Under the pieces are notes generated by a model. The model had not been told where the DNA came from and did no database searches. It saw only the letters and a program-made list of their open reading frames with translations. The position numbers and the translations under genes are program-made. Shown here piece by piece: positions 1 through 9,369 of a stretch of DNA of 64,000 nt. The stretch's first letter is position 1. Every line of letters starts with the position of its first letter. Origin of the DNA: JAOUGY01 sp963792365 (GTDB lineage: Bacteria; Actinomycetota; Acidimicrobiia; Spongiisociales; ZC4RG35); the NCBI GenBank assembly GCA_963792365.1, contig CAWBVW010000006.1, positions 186,001 through 250,000 on the forward strand, read 5' to 3'.

Positions 1-1641
1 GATACCAGGACGCTCACCTACCGCGATCTCTACGAGGAGGTCAATCGGTTCGCCAACGGGCTGAAGTCGCTGGGGCTGAACAAGGGTGATCGCGTGGCGG
101 TCTACATGGGGATGATCCCCGAGCTGCCGATTGTGATGCTGGCATGCGCCCGACTGGGAATCGTTCATTCGGTCGTCTTCGGTGGATTCAGCTCGGATGC
201 GCTGGCCGACCGGATCATCGATGCCGACGCCAGGGTCGTGATCACCCAGGACGGGGCCTGGCGAGGCGGAACGGTGGTGCCGCTCAAGGCCAACACCGAC
301 GTGTCGCTGGCGAGAACGCCGAGCATCGAGCACTGCATCGTCGTCCGGAGGACCGAGAACGATGTTGTCATGGAGGACGGCCGCGACATCTGGTTTCACG
401 ACCTCGTGGCCGACCAATCCACCGAGTGCGAACCGGAGATCCTCAACGCCGAGGATCCGCTCTACATCCTCTACACCTCCGGGACCACCGGAAAGCCGAA
501 GGGCATCGTCCACACCCAGGGCGGGTATCTGACCGGCGTGACGTCCACCCACGCCTACGTGTTCGACATCAAGCCGGACACAGACGTCTACTGGTGCGCA
601 GCCGACATAGGTTGGGTCACGGGACACAGCTACATCGTCTACGGCCCACTCGCCAACCAGACCACCGGTGTGATGTACGAGGGTGCGCCCAACTACCCGG
701 ATTTCGATCGCCTGTGGCAGATCATCGATGAGTACAAGGTCACGATCTTCTACACGGCGCCGACCGCGATTCGCGCCTTCATGAAGTGGGGTGATGAGTA
801 CCCAGACCGTCACGATCTCTCGTCGCTCCGGCTCCTCGGCACCGTCGGCGAGCCGATCAACCCGGAGGCCTGGGTTTGGTATCACCTCCACATCGGCAGC
901 GAGCGCTGCCCGATCGTCGACACGTGGTGGCAAACCGAAACCGGGGCCATCATGATCTCACCGCTGCCGGGTGTGACTCCCACCAAGCCGGGTTCGGCGA
1001 CGATGCCGCTGCCCGGGATCGCTGCAGACGTGGTCGACGATGAAGGAAATGCCGTGGGGATTCCAGGAGGGGGCTACCTGGCGATCAACCGGCCGTGGCC
1101 ATCGATGGCTCGCACCATCTGGGGAGACGATCGGCGGTTCGTCGACACCTACTGGACGAAGTTCGACGGGCGGTACTTTCCCGGCGACGGCGCCAAGCGC
1201 GATGAGGACGGATACTTCTGGCTGCTCGGGCGGGTCGACGACATCATGCTGATCTCTGGGCACAACATCTCGACGACCGAGGTGGAGTCGGCGCTGGTGT
1301 CGCACACGTTGGTCGCCGAGGCAGCAGTCGTGGGACGCAAAGACGAGCTGACCGGGCAGGCGATTGCTGCGTTCGTCACCCTTCGAGGGAACGTCGAAGG
1401 TGACGAGGCCCTGATCAGGGAGCTACGGGATCACGTCGCCAACACGCTGGGTCCGATCGCCAAGCCCAAGTCGATCGTGTTCACGCCCGATCTGCCCAAG
1501 ACCCGTTCCGGCAAGATCATGCGCAGGCTTCTGAAGGACATCTCCGAGAACCGGCAACTCGGGGACGTCACGACGCTGGCCAACGAAAGCGTCGTGAACG
1601 ACATCGCGCAGATGTCGTCGTCAGCGAAGTCTGACGAGTAG
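1..1641 (+). CDS. acsA: Acetyl-CoA synthetase, 5' truncated by window edge
   Basis: AMP-forming ligase of acetate and CoA to acetyl-CoA, cytosolic. The frame is open from base 1, so the start lies upstream. 546 residues are present against roughly 650 in the family, so about 100 N-terminal residues are missing. Visible features are the P-loop-like YTSGTTGKPKG (about 475-507), the WWQTETG core motif (about 924-944), and the C-terminal KTRSGKIMRR (about 1499-1528), which holds the lysine that is reversibly acetylated in Acs enzymes. Length and the TGHSYIVYGPL stretch separate it from acetoacetyl-CoA and propionyl-CoA synthetases. The downstream lipoprotein gene is convergent. Confidence 0.95.
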   Translation, partial: DTRTLTYRDLYEEVNRFANGLKSLGLNKGDRVAVYMGMIPELPIVMLACARLGIVHSVVFGGFSSDALADRIIDADARVVITQDGAWRGGTVVPLKANTDVSLARTPSIEHCIVVRRTENDVVMEDGRDIWFHDLVADQSTECEPEILNAEDPLYILYTSGTTGKPKGIVHTQGGYLTGVTSTHAYVFDIKPDTDVYWCAADIGWVTGHSYIVYGPLANQTTGVMYEGAPNYPDFDRLWQIIDEYKVTIFYTAPTAIRAFMKWGDEYPDRHDLSSLRLLGTVGEPINPEAWVWYHLHIGSERCPIVDTWWQTETGAIMISPLPGVTPTKPGSATMPLPGIAADVVDDEGNAVGIPGGGYLAINRPWPSMARTIWGDDRRFVDTYWTKFDGRYFPGDGAKRDEDGYFWLLGRVDDIMLISGHNISTTEVESALVSHTLVAEAAVVGRKDELTGQAIAAFVTLRGNVEGDEALIRELRDHVANTLGPIAKPKSIVFTPDLPKTRSGKIMRRLLKDISENRQLGDVTTLANESVVNDIAQMSSSAKSDE

Positions 1642-1658
1642 CGCCCACATACACGGCC

Positions 1659-1708
1659 GGTCCCGTGACGGTTCCGCAACACCCCTGTGCGGTGTCCGTC
1701 ACGAGACC
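1659..1708. terminator. Nested hairpin between convergent genes
   Basis: Arms GTGACGG (1665-1671) and CCGTCAC (1696-1702) enclose CCGCA/TGCGG (1674-1678, 1688-1692), with outer GGTC/GACC. It lies 18 nt after acsA stop and could serve both convergent genes. No T-run is seen. A second short stem, GGCTCC/GGAGCC, is at 1723-1736. Confidence 0.5.
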
Positions 1709-1750
1709 AACGGCCGACTTCCGGCTCCTGGGAGCCTGTGGTCCGGGTCG

Positions 1751-2608
1751 TCAGCAGTTGCTCTGCTGGCCGGGGAGCACGAGTCGTACGAGCACGGTGT
1801 ATTCGGTCCCGGATTCGTCGACGAATGTGGTCGCTTCGTTGGCAGTGGCGAGCTTGTCGAGGACGGTCGTCGCGCCGGCGCCTTCGAGGTGGAGGCACCT
1901 GAACCCGACGGTGTCCCCCTTGAGTTCGTCGAACGCCACGTCGAGCGGCCAATCCTGCGTGTTGGCGTACTCCTGGTCGAAACCATTCCCCTGGGCGGCC
2001 ACGTAGACGTCGATGGAGTCAGCCAGGCGCTGTTCGCCGGCTCCGGCCGCCATCGCCTCGTCGAGCACCTGAACCAGCTCTTCGAGGTGGGCGATGCGAG
2101 CGTCCCCGAAGTCGACATCGTCGATGCCGAGGGCGTACACCGTGAATCGGTGCTCGACGCCGGCGTCGTCAACGTAGACGAACACCGTGTCGGGGAGATC
2201 GGCCACGCGAGCGGCGGCGGCATTGTTGCGTTCCTCGTCGACGGAGTCGAGCTCTGATGCCTCGACCAGGTTTGCGATCTCAGCCATGGTGGCGTCGTCG
2301 GCCTCCACAGCCTGGACGGCCGGGAGCGCAGGTCCCGGGAAGATGGCAGGCACCGGTCCGGGACCGTACAGCGTGCCATCCGACATGAGGACGTAGCGAG
2401 GTATCCGACGCAGGTTCCATTCGACCGGCACGAAACCGCCTTCTTCCAGAACGGTGAGCAGAGGGCGAACCTCGTCAGGAGCCTCGAGTGGTCCCGAAGT
2501 CGTGGAGGGCGTGTCCGGGTCCTCGATTCGTGGCGTACCGGCGTCGCCGGACCCGCAAGCAGCAAGGACCAGCGCCATGGTCATGAAGAAGATGATGTTC
2601 CGTCTCAT
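1751..2608 (-). CDS. Putative secreted lipoprotein, function unknown
   Basis: 285 residues. The N-terminus is a short basic stretch (MRRN), a hydrophobic segment and the lipobox LAAC with Cys18, so it should be exported and lipid-anchored. A Thr/Ser/Pro-rich linker follows, then a soluble domain with no motif I can name. A TAGCGT hexamer lies 9 nt before the ATG, and AAAGGA in the same stretch could act as a ribosome site. It is transcribed away from rocD, with a shared upstream region of about 130 bp rich in palindromes. Family assignment is not possible by eye; export and anchoring are well supported. Confidence 0.75.
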   Translation of the reverse strand: MRRNIIFFMTMALVLAACGSGDAGTPRIEDPDTPSTTSGPLEAPDEVRPLLTVLEEGGFVPVEWNLRRIPRYVLMSDGTLYGPGPVPAIFPGPALPAVQAVEADDATMAEIANLVEASELDSVDEERNNAAAARVADLPDTVFVYVDDAGVEHRFTVYALGIDDVDFGDARIAHLEELVQVLDEAMAAGAGEQRLADSIDVYVAAQGNGFDQEYANTQDWPLDVAFDELKGDTVGFRCLHLEGAGATTVLDKLATANEATTFVDESGTEYTVLVRLVLPGQQSNC

Positions 2609-2660
2609 GTCCTTTCGACGCTACCGGCATCCGGAAGGTTCCAGGACACGGGACACCTCG

Positions 2661-2733
2661 CCCCCCGTTCTGTGGGGGGTGGTCCGCCAAAGTGGCGGAC
2701 CTTAACCCTGGGTTCGGTTCGGGATCGTACGAT
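2661..2733. promoter_or_regulatory. Cluster of palindromes in the rocD upstream region
   Basis: Successive inverted repeats: CCCCCC/GGGGGG (2661-2666, 2674-2679), GGTCCGCC/GGCGGACC with a 5-nt spacer (2681-2701), AACCC/GGGTT (2703-2713) and ATCGTACGAT (2724-2733). The last overlaps the predicted -10 element. The density suggests operators or RNA hairpins controlling rocD or the divergent lipoprotein. Which factor binds is unknown. Confidence 0.5.
2728..2733 (+). promoter_or_regulatory. Leaderless-type -10 (TACGAT) of rocD
   Basis: TACGAT followed by 6 nt (gggggt) and the ATG at 2740. The spacing would put transcription initiation at or next to the start codon. Confidence 0.5.
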
Positions 2734-2739
2734 GGGGGT

Positions 2740-3948
2740 ATGCCATCGCCGCTCGCTCCCGCCGACTACATCCAGATCGAGTACGAGATCGGTGCCCACA
2801 ACTACAAGCCGCTCGATGTGATCCTCGCTCGGGGCGAGGGTGTGTGGGTCTGGGACACGGAAGGCAATCGGTATCTCGACTGTCTGGCCGCCTACTCGGC
2901 GGTGAATCAGGGGCACTGCAATCCGAAGATCCGGGACGCACTGATCGAGCAGGCGCACCGCATCACGCTCACCTCACGTGCGTTTCGCAACGACCAGCTC
3001 GCGCACTTCTACGACGAGGTGGCGGAGCTGACCGGTGCCCACAAGGTGTTGCCGATGAACAGCGGGGCTGAGGCGGTCGAGAGCGCGATCAAGGCCGTGC
3101 GCAAGTGGGGGTACGAGGTGAAGGGCGTCCCTGCGGACCAGGCAGAGATCATCGTGTGTGCCAACAACTTCCACGGTCGGACGTTGGGAATCGTCGGTTT
3201 CTCCACCGACCCGGTCGCCCGACGCAACTTCGGTCCGTTCGCCCCCGGTTTCGAAGTCATTCCATTCGGCGACGCTCAGGCGTTGGAGGAGGCCATCACT
3301 CCCAACACGGTGGCGTTCCTCGTCGAGCCGATCCAGGGGGAGGCGGGCGTCATCATCCCGCCCGACGGATATCTGAAGGCCATTCGTGAGATCTGCACCC
3401 GCCACGGGGTGACCCTCGTCCTCGACGAGATCCAGACCGGGCTCGGGCGTACGGGCAAACTGTTCGCCGAGGAGTGGGAGGACGTCGAAGCGGACGTCAC
3501 GTTGATCGGAAAAGCGCTTTCAGGAGGCTTCTATCCGGTCTCCGCCGTGCTTTCGAACGCAGAGGTGCTGGGTGTGCTTCGACCCGGCGAGCACGGGTCC
3601 ACGTTCGGAGGCAACCCGCTCGCTTGTGCGGTGGCTCGGGCGGCGCTCCGGGTTCTCGTCGAAGACGGAATGATCGACAATGCCGCGGAGCTCGGTCCGT
3701 ACTTCCAGGGCAAGCTGGCGGAGATCCCTTCGGATCACGTGAAGGAAGTGCGAGGCCGCGGTCTGATGATCGCCATCGAGTTCCATCCAGAGGCGGGAGG
3801 GGCCCGTCGATTCGCGGAGACACTGAAGGATCACGGGGTCCTCGCAAAGGAGACCCATGTGAACACCCTCCGCTTCGCTCCACCACTGGTGATCACCCGA
3901 GACCAGATCGACTGGGTGGTCGAGCAGGTCGAGACCGTCCTGACATGA
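2740..3948 (+). CDS. rocD: Ornithine aminotransferase
   Basis: PLP-dependent class III aminotransferase moving the delta-amino group of ornithine to 2-oxoglutarate, giving glutamate semialdehyde (arginine/ornithine to proline/glutamate metabolism). 402 residues. The N-terminal YEIGAHNYKPLDVIL and FAEEWE favour ornithine aminotransferase over GABA or acetylornithine enzymes. The cofactor region is NSGAEAVE, and LIGKALSGG holds the Schiff-base lysine. I use the ATG at 2740. The in-frame ATG at 2692 would add 16 residues that run through the upstream hairpin and the -10 element. The stop codon is the first base triplet of a large terminator palindrome. Confidence 0.85.
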   Translation: MPSPLAPADYIQIEYEIGAHNYKPLDVILARGEGVWVWDTEGNRYLDCLAAYSAVNQGHCNPKIRDALIEQAHRITLTSRAFRNDQLAHFYDEVAELTGAHKVLPMNSGAEAVESAIKAVRKWGYEVKGVPADQAEIIVCANNFHGRTLGIVGFSTDPVARRNFGPFAPGFEVIPFGDAQALEEAITPNTVAFLVEPIQGEAGVIIPPDGYLKAIREICTRHGVTLVLDEIQTGLGRTGKLFAEEWEDVEADVTLIGKALSGGFYPVSAVLSNAEVLGVLRPGEHGSTFGGNPLACAVARAALRVLVEDGMIDNAAELGPYFQGKLAEIPSDHVKEVRGRGLMIAIEFHPEAGGARRFAETLKDHGVLAKETHVNTLRFAPPLVITRDQIDWVVEQVETVLT

Positions 3949-3983
3949 GAATGGGCCCGGCGGTACCGCCGGGCCCATTCTCA
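3946..3983. terminator. 38-bp perfect palindrome between convergent genes
   Basis: Two perfectly complementary 19-nt arms meet at the central GGTACC. The left arm begins with the TGA stop of rocD. It lies 23 bp from the end of the convergent aminotransferase gene and is symmetric, so it can act as a bidirectional terminator. There is no T-run, as is common in high-GC actinobacteria. Confidence 0.75.
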
Positions 3984-4006
3984 TACGAGGGTCGAGGCGG
4001 GCTGGC

Positions 4007-5326
4007 CTATCCGTCGACGAACGACTCCACGAGTTCTTCGCCCTCCGCTCCTCCCGCCTCGTAGTCGGTCAGGGCGGCGTCCATGAGATCGATCGCCCAG
4101 TCGAGCTCGTCGATCGTGGTCACGAGCGGCGGGATGAAGCGGATGACGTTGCCATCCGGTCCGCACTCGATGATCACCGCCCCGCGCTCGATGCAGTACC
4201 GATGGAGGTGCTGGAAGGCCAGCGTGTCGGGAGTGCGGGCGTCCCGGTCCGACACCAGCTCTATGCCGATCATGAGACCGAGCCCGCGCACGTCGCCGAT
4301 CGTCTGATGGCGGTCCTTCACCTCGTTGAGTCGGCGGAACGCATGCTCCGACAGTTGCTTGGCGTGGGGGAGAAGGTCGCCCATCGTGTCCATGACTGCG
4401 ATCGATGCGGCACAGCTGATGGGATTGCCGCCGAACGTCGTTCCATGCGAGCCGATCGGGAAGGCGTCGATGATCTCCGCCGAGGCTCCCCAGGCCGAAA
4501 GTGGCAGGCCATTGGCGATCCCCTTGCCGAGCGCCACGATGTCGGGATCGATCGGGTAGTGATCGCTCCCGAACCATGATGCCGTCCGGCCAAACCCGGT
4601 TTGGACCTCGTCGAAGACCAGCATGATGCTGTGTTCGTCGCACAGGTCCCTCAGGGCCTGTAGGAACGCGGTCGGCGCCGGGTAGTAGCCACCTTCCCCC
4701 TGCACGGGTTCCACCAGCATCGCAGCGATGTTGTGAGGTGCTACCTCGTGCTTGAACATCAACCGGAGCTCGTCGAGCGCCCGCTCGGTGGCCTCCTCTT
4801 CCGTCATACCCCAGCGGTAGGGATGCGGGAACGGCGCCACGAAGACGGAGCCCAGCACCGGGTGGTACCCGTCGCGGTACTTCGCGTTCGACGTCGTGTA
4901 GCTGACCGACCCCATAGTGCGGCCGTGAAAGGCGCCACGAAAGACGATGACGCCTTGTCGACCGGTGGTCTTCTTGGCGAGCTTCACGGCCGCCTCCACC
5001 GCTTCGGCTCCGGAGTTGGCGAATCCGAACTTCTCGATGGTGGGCGGTGTGATGTCACGCAATCGTTCGGCCGCCTCGACGATCGTGTCGTAGCGGAAGA
5101 TGCATCCTGCATGCATGACCCGATCGAGCTGCGTGTGCGCGGCAGCGACCACCGCAGGGTGGTTGTGGCCGAGGTTGGTGACGGCGGTGCCGCAGGCAAA
5201 ATCCGCCCACTTGTTGCCATCGGCATCGTGAATCCACAAGCCTTCGGCCTTTTCGATCACCAGGTCGGTGTCGAATGCGATAACGGGTGCAATGACGTCG
5301 GAATGACGCGAAATGAGATCAGACAA
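4007..5326 (-). CDS. Class III aminotransferase (GabT-like)
   Basis: 439 residues, PLP-dependent omega-amino acid aminotransferase. Motifs are NSGAEAVEAAVKLA (cofactor phosphate), AFHGRT, FDEVQTGFGRT (PLP-ring Asp) and IVALGKGIANG with the Schiff-base lysine. It resembles 4-aminobutyrate aminotransferases, but I cannot fix whether the substrate is GABA, beta-alanine or another omega-amino acid. The likely start is the TTG at 5326, with AAAGGA upstream. It is convergent with rocD across a 38-bp palindrome, so both genes may reflect use of amino acids as carbon and nitrogen sources. The upstream gene on the same strand is broken and separated by a tandem-repeat region. Confidence 0.85.
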   Translation of the reverse strand: MSDLISRHSDVIAPVIAFDTDLVIEKAEGLWIHDADGNKWADFACGTAVTNLGHNHPAVVAAAHTQLDRVMHAGCIFRYDTIVEAAERLRDITPPTIEKFGFANSGAEAVEAAVKLAKKTTGRQGVIVFRGAFHGRTMGSVSYTTSNAKYRDGYHPVLGSVFVAPFPHPYRWGMTEEEATERALDELRLMFKHEVAPHNIAAMLVEPVQGEGGYYPAPTAFLQALRDLCDEHSIMLVFDEVQTGFGRTASWFGSDHYPIDPDIVALGKGIANGLPLSAWGASAEIIDAFPIGSHGTTFGGNPISCAASIAVMDTMGDLLPHAKQLSEHAFRRLNEVKDRHQTIGDVRGLGLMIGIELVSDRDARTPDTLAFQHLHRYCIERGAVIIECGPDGNVIRFIPPLVTTIDELDWAIDLMDAALTDYEAGGAEGEELVESFVDG

Positions 5327-5442
5327 CGGACGGTCCTTTCGTCGAAGTACGGGAGGGCCGGAAAGCGGTCTGTTCTACGGGGCGGCGAAGAGCTGCCTCC
5401 TGGCGATGCGCGGGATCCTGGTCACGGTTCACAGGGTACTCG

Positions 5443-5498
5443 GCGAGGGGCGAGGGGCGAGGGGCGAGGGGCGAGGGGCGAGGGGCGAGGGGCGAGGG
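5443..5498. repeat. Heptanucleotide tandem repeat, 8 x gcgaggg
   Basis: Eight exact copies of the 7-bp unit gcgaggg without interruption, in the intergenic space between the GabT-like gene and a broken membrane gene. It is followed by ccccc/ggggg-rich inverted sequence (about 5515-5530). One of three 7-bp-period arrays in the window. Confidence 0.95.
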
Positions 5499-5512
5499 CG
5501 CCTTCGGCGAAG

Positions 5513-6607
5513 CTATCCCCCCTGCGGGGGGCAGGACCGGTGGGAAGCTGATGCGTGCTCCACGGGTCGAGGGTGACGCGTGTCCAGTGATTGTGTCCAG
5601 GCTTGAGCCGATCTCCGCACCGGTCGGAAGGCAGCGAAGGCCGCCAGAGTGGAGCCGGCCACTGCCAGGTCGGATCCTCCCACGGGGAGGACCGCCGTGA
5701 GCCCGACCACCGTCCCTGCATAGACCATTGCCACGAGCCCGGCTGCCAGCGCATGGGTGAGCGTGCGTGAGATCAGGTGGTCGATCTCGAAGAGGCGGTA
5801 GCGGAGGACCGCCACCATCACCGCCAGGGGAATGGCACCCAGCGCCAGTCCGAGCAGAGCCTCGAGGCCGGCGCCGGCTGTCTCTCCGAGGGCGCCGGAC
5901 GCTACGTACACGGAGGCAAAGAGCCAGGCGGCCGCCAGCAGCCACTTGATCTGGTGGCGTTCGACCGAGCCTGCTCGCCGATAGCGCACTCCGACGGCGG
6001 CCAGTCCCGCCAGCGAGAGTGTCACCAGCCCGATCAGCCAACCGATGGTGAACCATGTGGATTCGAAGAGATCGGCGGCGACGAATCCGAAGGGGACTTC
6101 GACGGTCCAGTCGCCCCGGCTGTTCTCCGAGATCGGACCGATCACCTCGGATCCAAGCCCCAGACCAACCAGAAGGCCGATCATGGCGACCTCGAGGGCG
6201 ACCGCCCATCTCCAGGTCCGGCCGAGCAGCCGCCCGGTCGGAAAAACCAGCAGCAGGTGGAAGATCGGGAAGACGAGCAGCAGCCAGGAGAGGTTGTCGA
6301 CGAGGATCGCCAGGTACAGGCCGGGGTCGAGTCGCACGGTTGCGGGGTCGACCGAGGTCAACTTCCAGGTGACGAGTGGGTCCAGCACCCACGACAGGGC
6401 AGGCAGCAGCAGCAGCCTCCCCACGATATTGCCCGGCCGCTTCCACATGAGCGCAGCCCCCGCCACACCGAACACGAGTGGTTGGACACCTCACGGCAGG
6501 TCAGTCCATTGCAGTGGTTGACGAGCGGCCTCCAACACCAGGCCGAGCACCGAACTGACGGCTATCAGGAACACCACGGCCCCGAGCCCGAACGATCGAC
6601 GATTCAT
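5513..6607 (-). pseudogene. Broken membrane sensor (histidine-kinase N-terminal-like)
   Basis: The frame opens with ATG at 6607 (MNRRSFGLGAVVFLIAVSSV), meets TGA at 6491-6493, and continues in the same frame to 5513. It encodes several membrane helices, then RYRLFEIDHLISRTL, a sequence typical of multi-helix N-terminal sensor regions of actinobacterial histidine kinases. The protein ends shortly after FRPVRRSAQAW, where those kinases continue into cytoplasmic GAF and kinase domains. So there are two lesions: an in-frame stop (probably a former TGG, giving DLPWGVQPLVF) and loss of the 3' part beside a tandem repeat. A downstream GTG at 6475 could give a 320-residue protein, but without an output domain. 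Confidence 0.6.
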
Positions 6608-6802
6608 CCTTCGCAGCCTCGCAAGACGCCGTGACGCCTTCGCTACGAAGAACGGAGGATGCTGTCAACGGGGAATCGGGGGAGCTCGATCTCGAATCGC
6701 CGGCGTCCGCCATCCACCGCCCGACCACCATCGACGCCGTCCTGGCACCGATGGCGACCCATAGGAGATCGCATCTGGAGGTCTCCCGGAGGCGATGCTC
6801 CG

Positions 6803-7825
6803 TCAGATCAGATCGACGCCCCGCTGGCCTTCGATCACCTGACCGATGACCGTTGCCTGGTGACCGTGCGCCGTGACCGTCTCCAGCACCTGGTCGACCG
6901 CGTCGGCGTCGCTCACGATGCAGAAGCCGATCCCCAGATTGAACGTCTCTGCCATGGCGTCGTCCGACATGCCGCCCATGCGCTGGATCTGTGTGAAGAC
7001 GTTCGGGATCTCCCAGGCAGAGCGATCGACCACCGCGCGACACCCCTCCGGCAGGGGTCGAATGAGATTGCCTGGGATGCCGCCACCCGTGATGTGCGCC
7101 ATCCCTCGAACCAGGCCCGTGCCGGCTGCCGCACGGGCTGCAGGCCCGTACAGAACCGAGGGTCGCAGCACGACGTCGGCCACCGACTCGTCCTCGCCGG
7201 GGAACGGTGCATCAAGCGGTGTGTCGGCGAGCACACGGCGCACCAGAGAGAATCCGTTGGATCGCAGATTGGGGGATCGGAGGCCGATGAGCACGTCACC
7301 GGGCTCGATCTCCGAACCGGTGATCTCGGCTCCACGTTCGACGACACCGAGGGCGGCGCCGGCGAGATCGACGGCATTCGGTTCCATGACCCCAGGGTGC
7401 TCCGCGGTCTCGCCACCCACCAGGGCTGCGCCTGCAGCTGCACAGGCCCGGGCGATCGAACCCACGATGCGTGCATCACGTTCGCCATCCAGTGATCCGA
7501 CCGCCAGGTAGTCGACGAAGGCGATGGGCTCGGCGCCGACGACGGCGAGATCGTCACAGCACATTGCAACCAGGTCGAAGCCGACGCCGTCCCAGAGCCC
7601 GGATCGGCGAGCCAGCTCGAGTTTGGTTCCGACTCCATCGGTCGACAACATGAGGACCGGACGCCGGTATCCGTCAGGGAGCTCGACACCGGCGGCGAAC
7701 CCGCCGAATCCCCCGACGACGTTCGATCCCCACGTGGCTGTGACGAGCGGCTCGATCCGGGCGACGTGGCGATCGGCACCTTCGAGGTCGACGCCTGCGT
7801 CGCCGTAGGTGAGCGGCTCGGTCAC
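6803..7825 (-). CDS. purM: Phosphoribosylformylglycinamidine cyclo-ligase
   Basis: AIR synthetase of de novo purine synthesis: ATP-dependent ring closure of FGAM to AIR. 340 residues, the usual length. Diagnostic stretches are the N-terminal LTYGDAGVDL, LMLSTDGVGTKLELA (ATP/metal binding), MCCDDLAVVGAEPIAFVDYLA, GGETAEHPGVM and HITGGGIPGNL. The GTG start at 7825 overlaps the purF stop by 4 nt (GTGA), so the two are translationally coupled. Pairing of purF and purM is widespread in bacteria. Confidence 0.97.
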   Translation of the reverse strand: MTEPLTYGDAGVDLEGADRHVARIEPLVTATWGSNVVGGFGGFAAGVELPDGYRRPVLMLSTDGVGTKLELARRSGLWDGVGFDLVAMCCDDLAVVGAEPIAFVDYLAVGSLDGERDARIVGSIARACAAAGAALVGGETAEHPGVMEPNAVDLAGAALGVVERGAEITGSEIEPGDVLIGLRSPNLRSNGFSLVRRVLADTPLDAPFPGEDESVADVVLRPSVLYGPAARAAAGTGLVRGMAHITGGGIPGNLIRPLPEGCRAVVDRSAWEIPNVFTQIQRMGGMSDDAMAETFNLGIGFCIVSDADAVDQVLETVTAHGHQATVIGQVIEGQRGVDLI

Positions 7826-9258
7826 ACCGAGGCGGCGGGCTCGAGCACGAACTTGCCCCCTGCCTCGGAGACATCCGTGGGATAGTCACCCGACAGGCAG
7901 GCGGTACAGAATCCGCCCTGTGCGACCCCGGTCGCTGCGATGAGGCGCGGCAGTGACAGATAACCGAGTGAATCCACCTCGAGGAACTCGGTGATCTCCT
8001 CGACGCTCATGCGGGCTGCCAGGAGCTTGGTCTGATCGGACGTGTCCATTCCGTAGAAACAGGGCCACCGATATGGTGGCGAGCTGATGCGTAGGTGGAC
8101 CTCCATGGCCCCGGCGTCACGGACCATCTGCACGAGTTGTTGCGTGGTGGAGCCTCGAACGATCGAGTCGTCGACCAGCACCACGCGTTTGCCCTGGAGC
8201 GTGGTGGGAATCGGGTTGAGCTTGAGTCGGATCCCACGATCCCGGAGCATCTGGGTGGGCTCGATGAAGGTGCGACCCACATACCGATTCTTGACCAGTC
8301 CGTCGGTGTAGGGAATCAGTGACTGCTCGCTGAACCCCTGCGCCGCCGGGATACCCGACTCGGGCACGGGCACCACCACGTCGGCGTTGGCGGGATGCTC
8401 CTTAGCGAGCGCTCGCCCCATCTCTTGCCGGGCCGAGAACACCGGCAGCCCGAACAGCCTGCTGTCGGGCCGTGCGAAGTACACGAACTCGAACACGCAA
8501 AGCTTCGACGCCACGGTCGCATACGGGTGGAAACTCCGGACACCGTTGGCGTCGATGATGACCATCTCGCCGGGTTCGATGTCGCGGACGAAGGTGGCGC
8601 CGACCAGGTCGAAGGCAGCGGTCTCGGAGCTCAGAACCCAGCCGTCGCCGACACGACCGAGGGACAGCGGCCGGAAGCCGTGGGGGTCGCGTACACCGAC
8701 GAGCCGCCCCTGGTCCATCAGTACCAACGAGAAGGCGCCTTCGAAGAGCGGCAGCGCTTTGAGCAAGGCTCGTTCGAGTCCGCGATCGTCGGACCGACCA
8801 TCCTCGACCTCACGGGCGATCGCCTCGAGCATGAGATCGGAATCGGTTGAAGCGGTTACCCCTCCGAGGAGGGCGGCGAGGGCGGCGGTGTTCGTCAGGT
8901 TGCCGTTGTGACCCAGCGCCATCGACGTGTCGCCGATCTGTCTGTGCACCGGTTGCGCGTTCTCCCACCGATTGCTCCCGGTGGTGGAGTAGCGGACATG
9001 TCCGATTCCCAGGTGGCCGTCGAGCGATGCAAGATCAGGCTCGGAGAACACCTGAGCGACGAGACCACTGTCCTTGAAGACGGTGACGACCTCCCCGGCA
9101 GAGGTGGCGATACCAGCTGACTCCTGACCTCTGTGCTGCAGGGCGAAGAGACCAAAGTACACGGTGGTGGAGACCTGGGTTCCCGGTGCGTAGATCCCGA
9201 AGACGCCGCACGCCTCGCGCGGTCCCGACCACTCCTCGCAGGAGGTTCCCTGAGTCAC
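7822..9258 (-). CDS. purF: Amidophosphoribosyltransferase
   Basis: First committed step of purine synthesis (PRPP plus glutamine to phosphoribosylamine). An N-terminal Ntn glutaminase domain has its catalytic Cys in EACGVFGIYAP, so a short propeptide must be removed. The PRPP site is VVLVDDSIVRGST. Cysteines in SKLCVFEF, WPCFYGMD and FCTACL match the four ligands of the [4Fe-4S] Bacillus-type enzyme. Start: GTG at 9258 is chosen because TAGTCT (9266-9271) lies 7 nt before it. ATG at 9279 gives 7 more residues and is the alternative; a further upstream frame to 9402 is not credible. Divergent from the ABC pair. Confidence 0.93.
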   Translation of the reverse strand: MTQGTSCEEWSGPREACGVFGIYAPGTQVSTTVYFGLFALQHRGQESAGIATSAGEVVTVFKDSGLVAQVFSEPDLASLDGHLGIGHVRYSTTGSNRWENAQPVHRQIGDTSMALGHNGNLTNTAALAALLGGVTASTDSDLMLEAIAREVEDGRSDDRGLERALLKALPLFEGAFSLVLMDQGRLVGVRDPHGFRPLSLGRVGDGWVLSSETAAFDLVGATFVRDIEPGEMVIIDANGVRSFHPYATVASKLCVFEFVYFARPDSRLFGLPVFSARQEMGRALAKEHPANADVVVPVPESGIPAAQGFSEQSLIPYTDGLVKNRYVGRTFIEPTQMLRDRGIRLKLNPIPTTLQGKRVVLVDDSIVRGSTTQQLVQMVRDAGAMEVHLRISSPPYRWPCFYGMDTSDQTKLLAARMSVEEITEFLEVDSLGYLSLPRLIAATGVAQGGFCTACLSGDYPTDVSEAGGKFVLEPAASV

Positions 9259-9265
9259 CAGCGGC

Positions 9266-9271
9266 AGACTA
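9266..9271 (-). promoter_or_regulatory. Leaderless-type -10 (TAGTCT) of purF
   Basis: TAGTCT, 7 nt, then GTG at 9258 on the minus strand. It decides between two candidate starts of purF. Confidence 0.4.
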
Positions 9272-9369
9272 GCGGTCATCCACGATCCGGATGCCCGATC
9301 CGGAGGGCGGGGGCCGGCGGCCGGCCACCAGCCCAGGAGTCCGCCAACACCGTGCCGCCCGGCGCCGAC

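Noticed and set aside
6491..6493. TGA at 6491-6493 as a second selenocysteine codon
   Set aside because: No hairpin follows within the usual distance, Trp is expected at this place in the family and the gene is truncated anyway.
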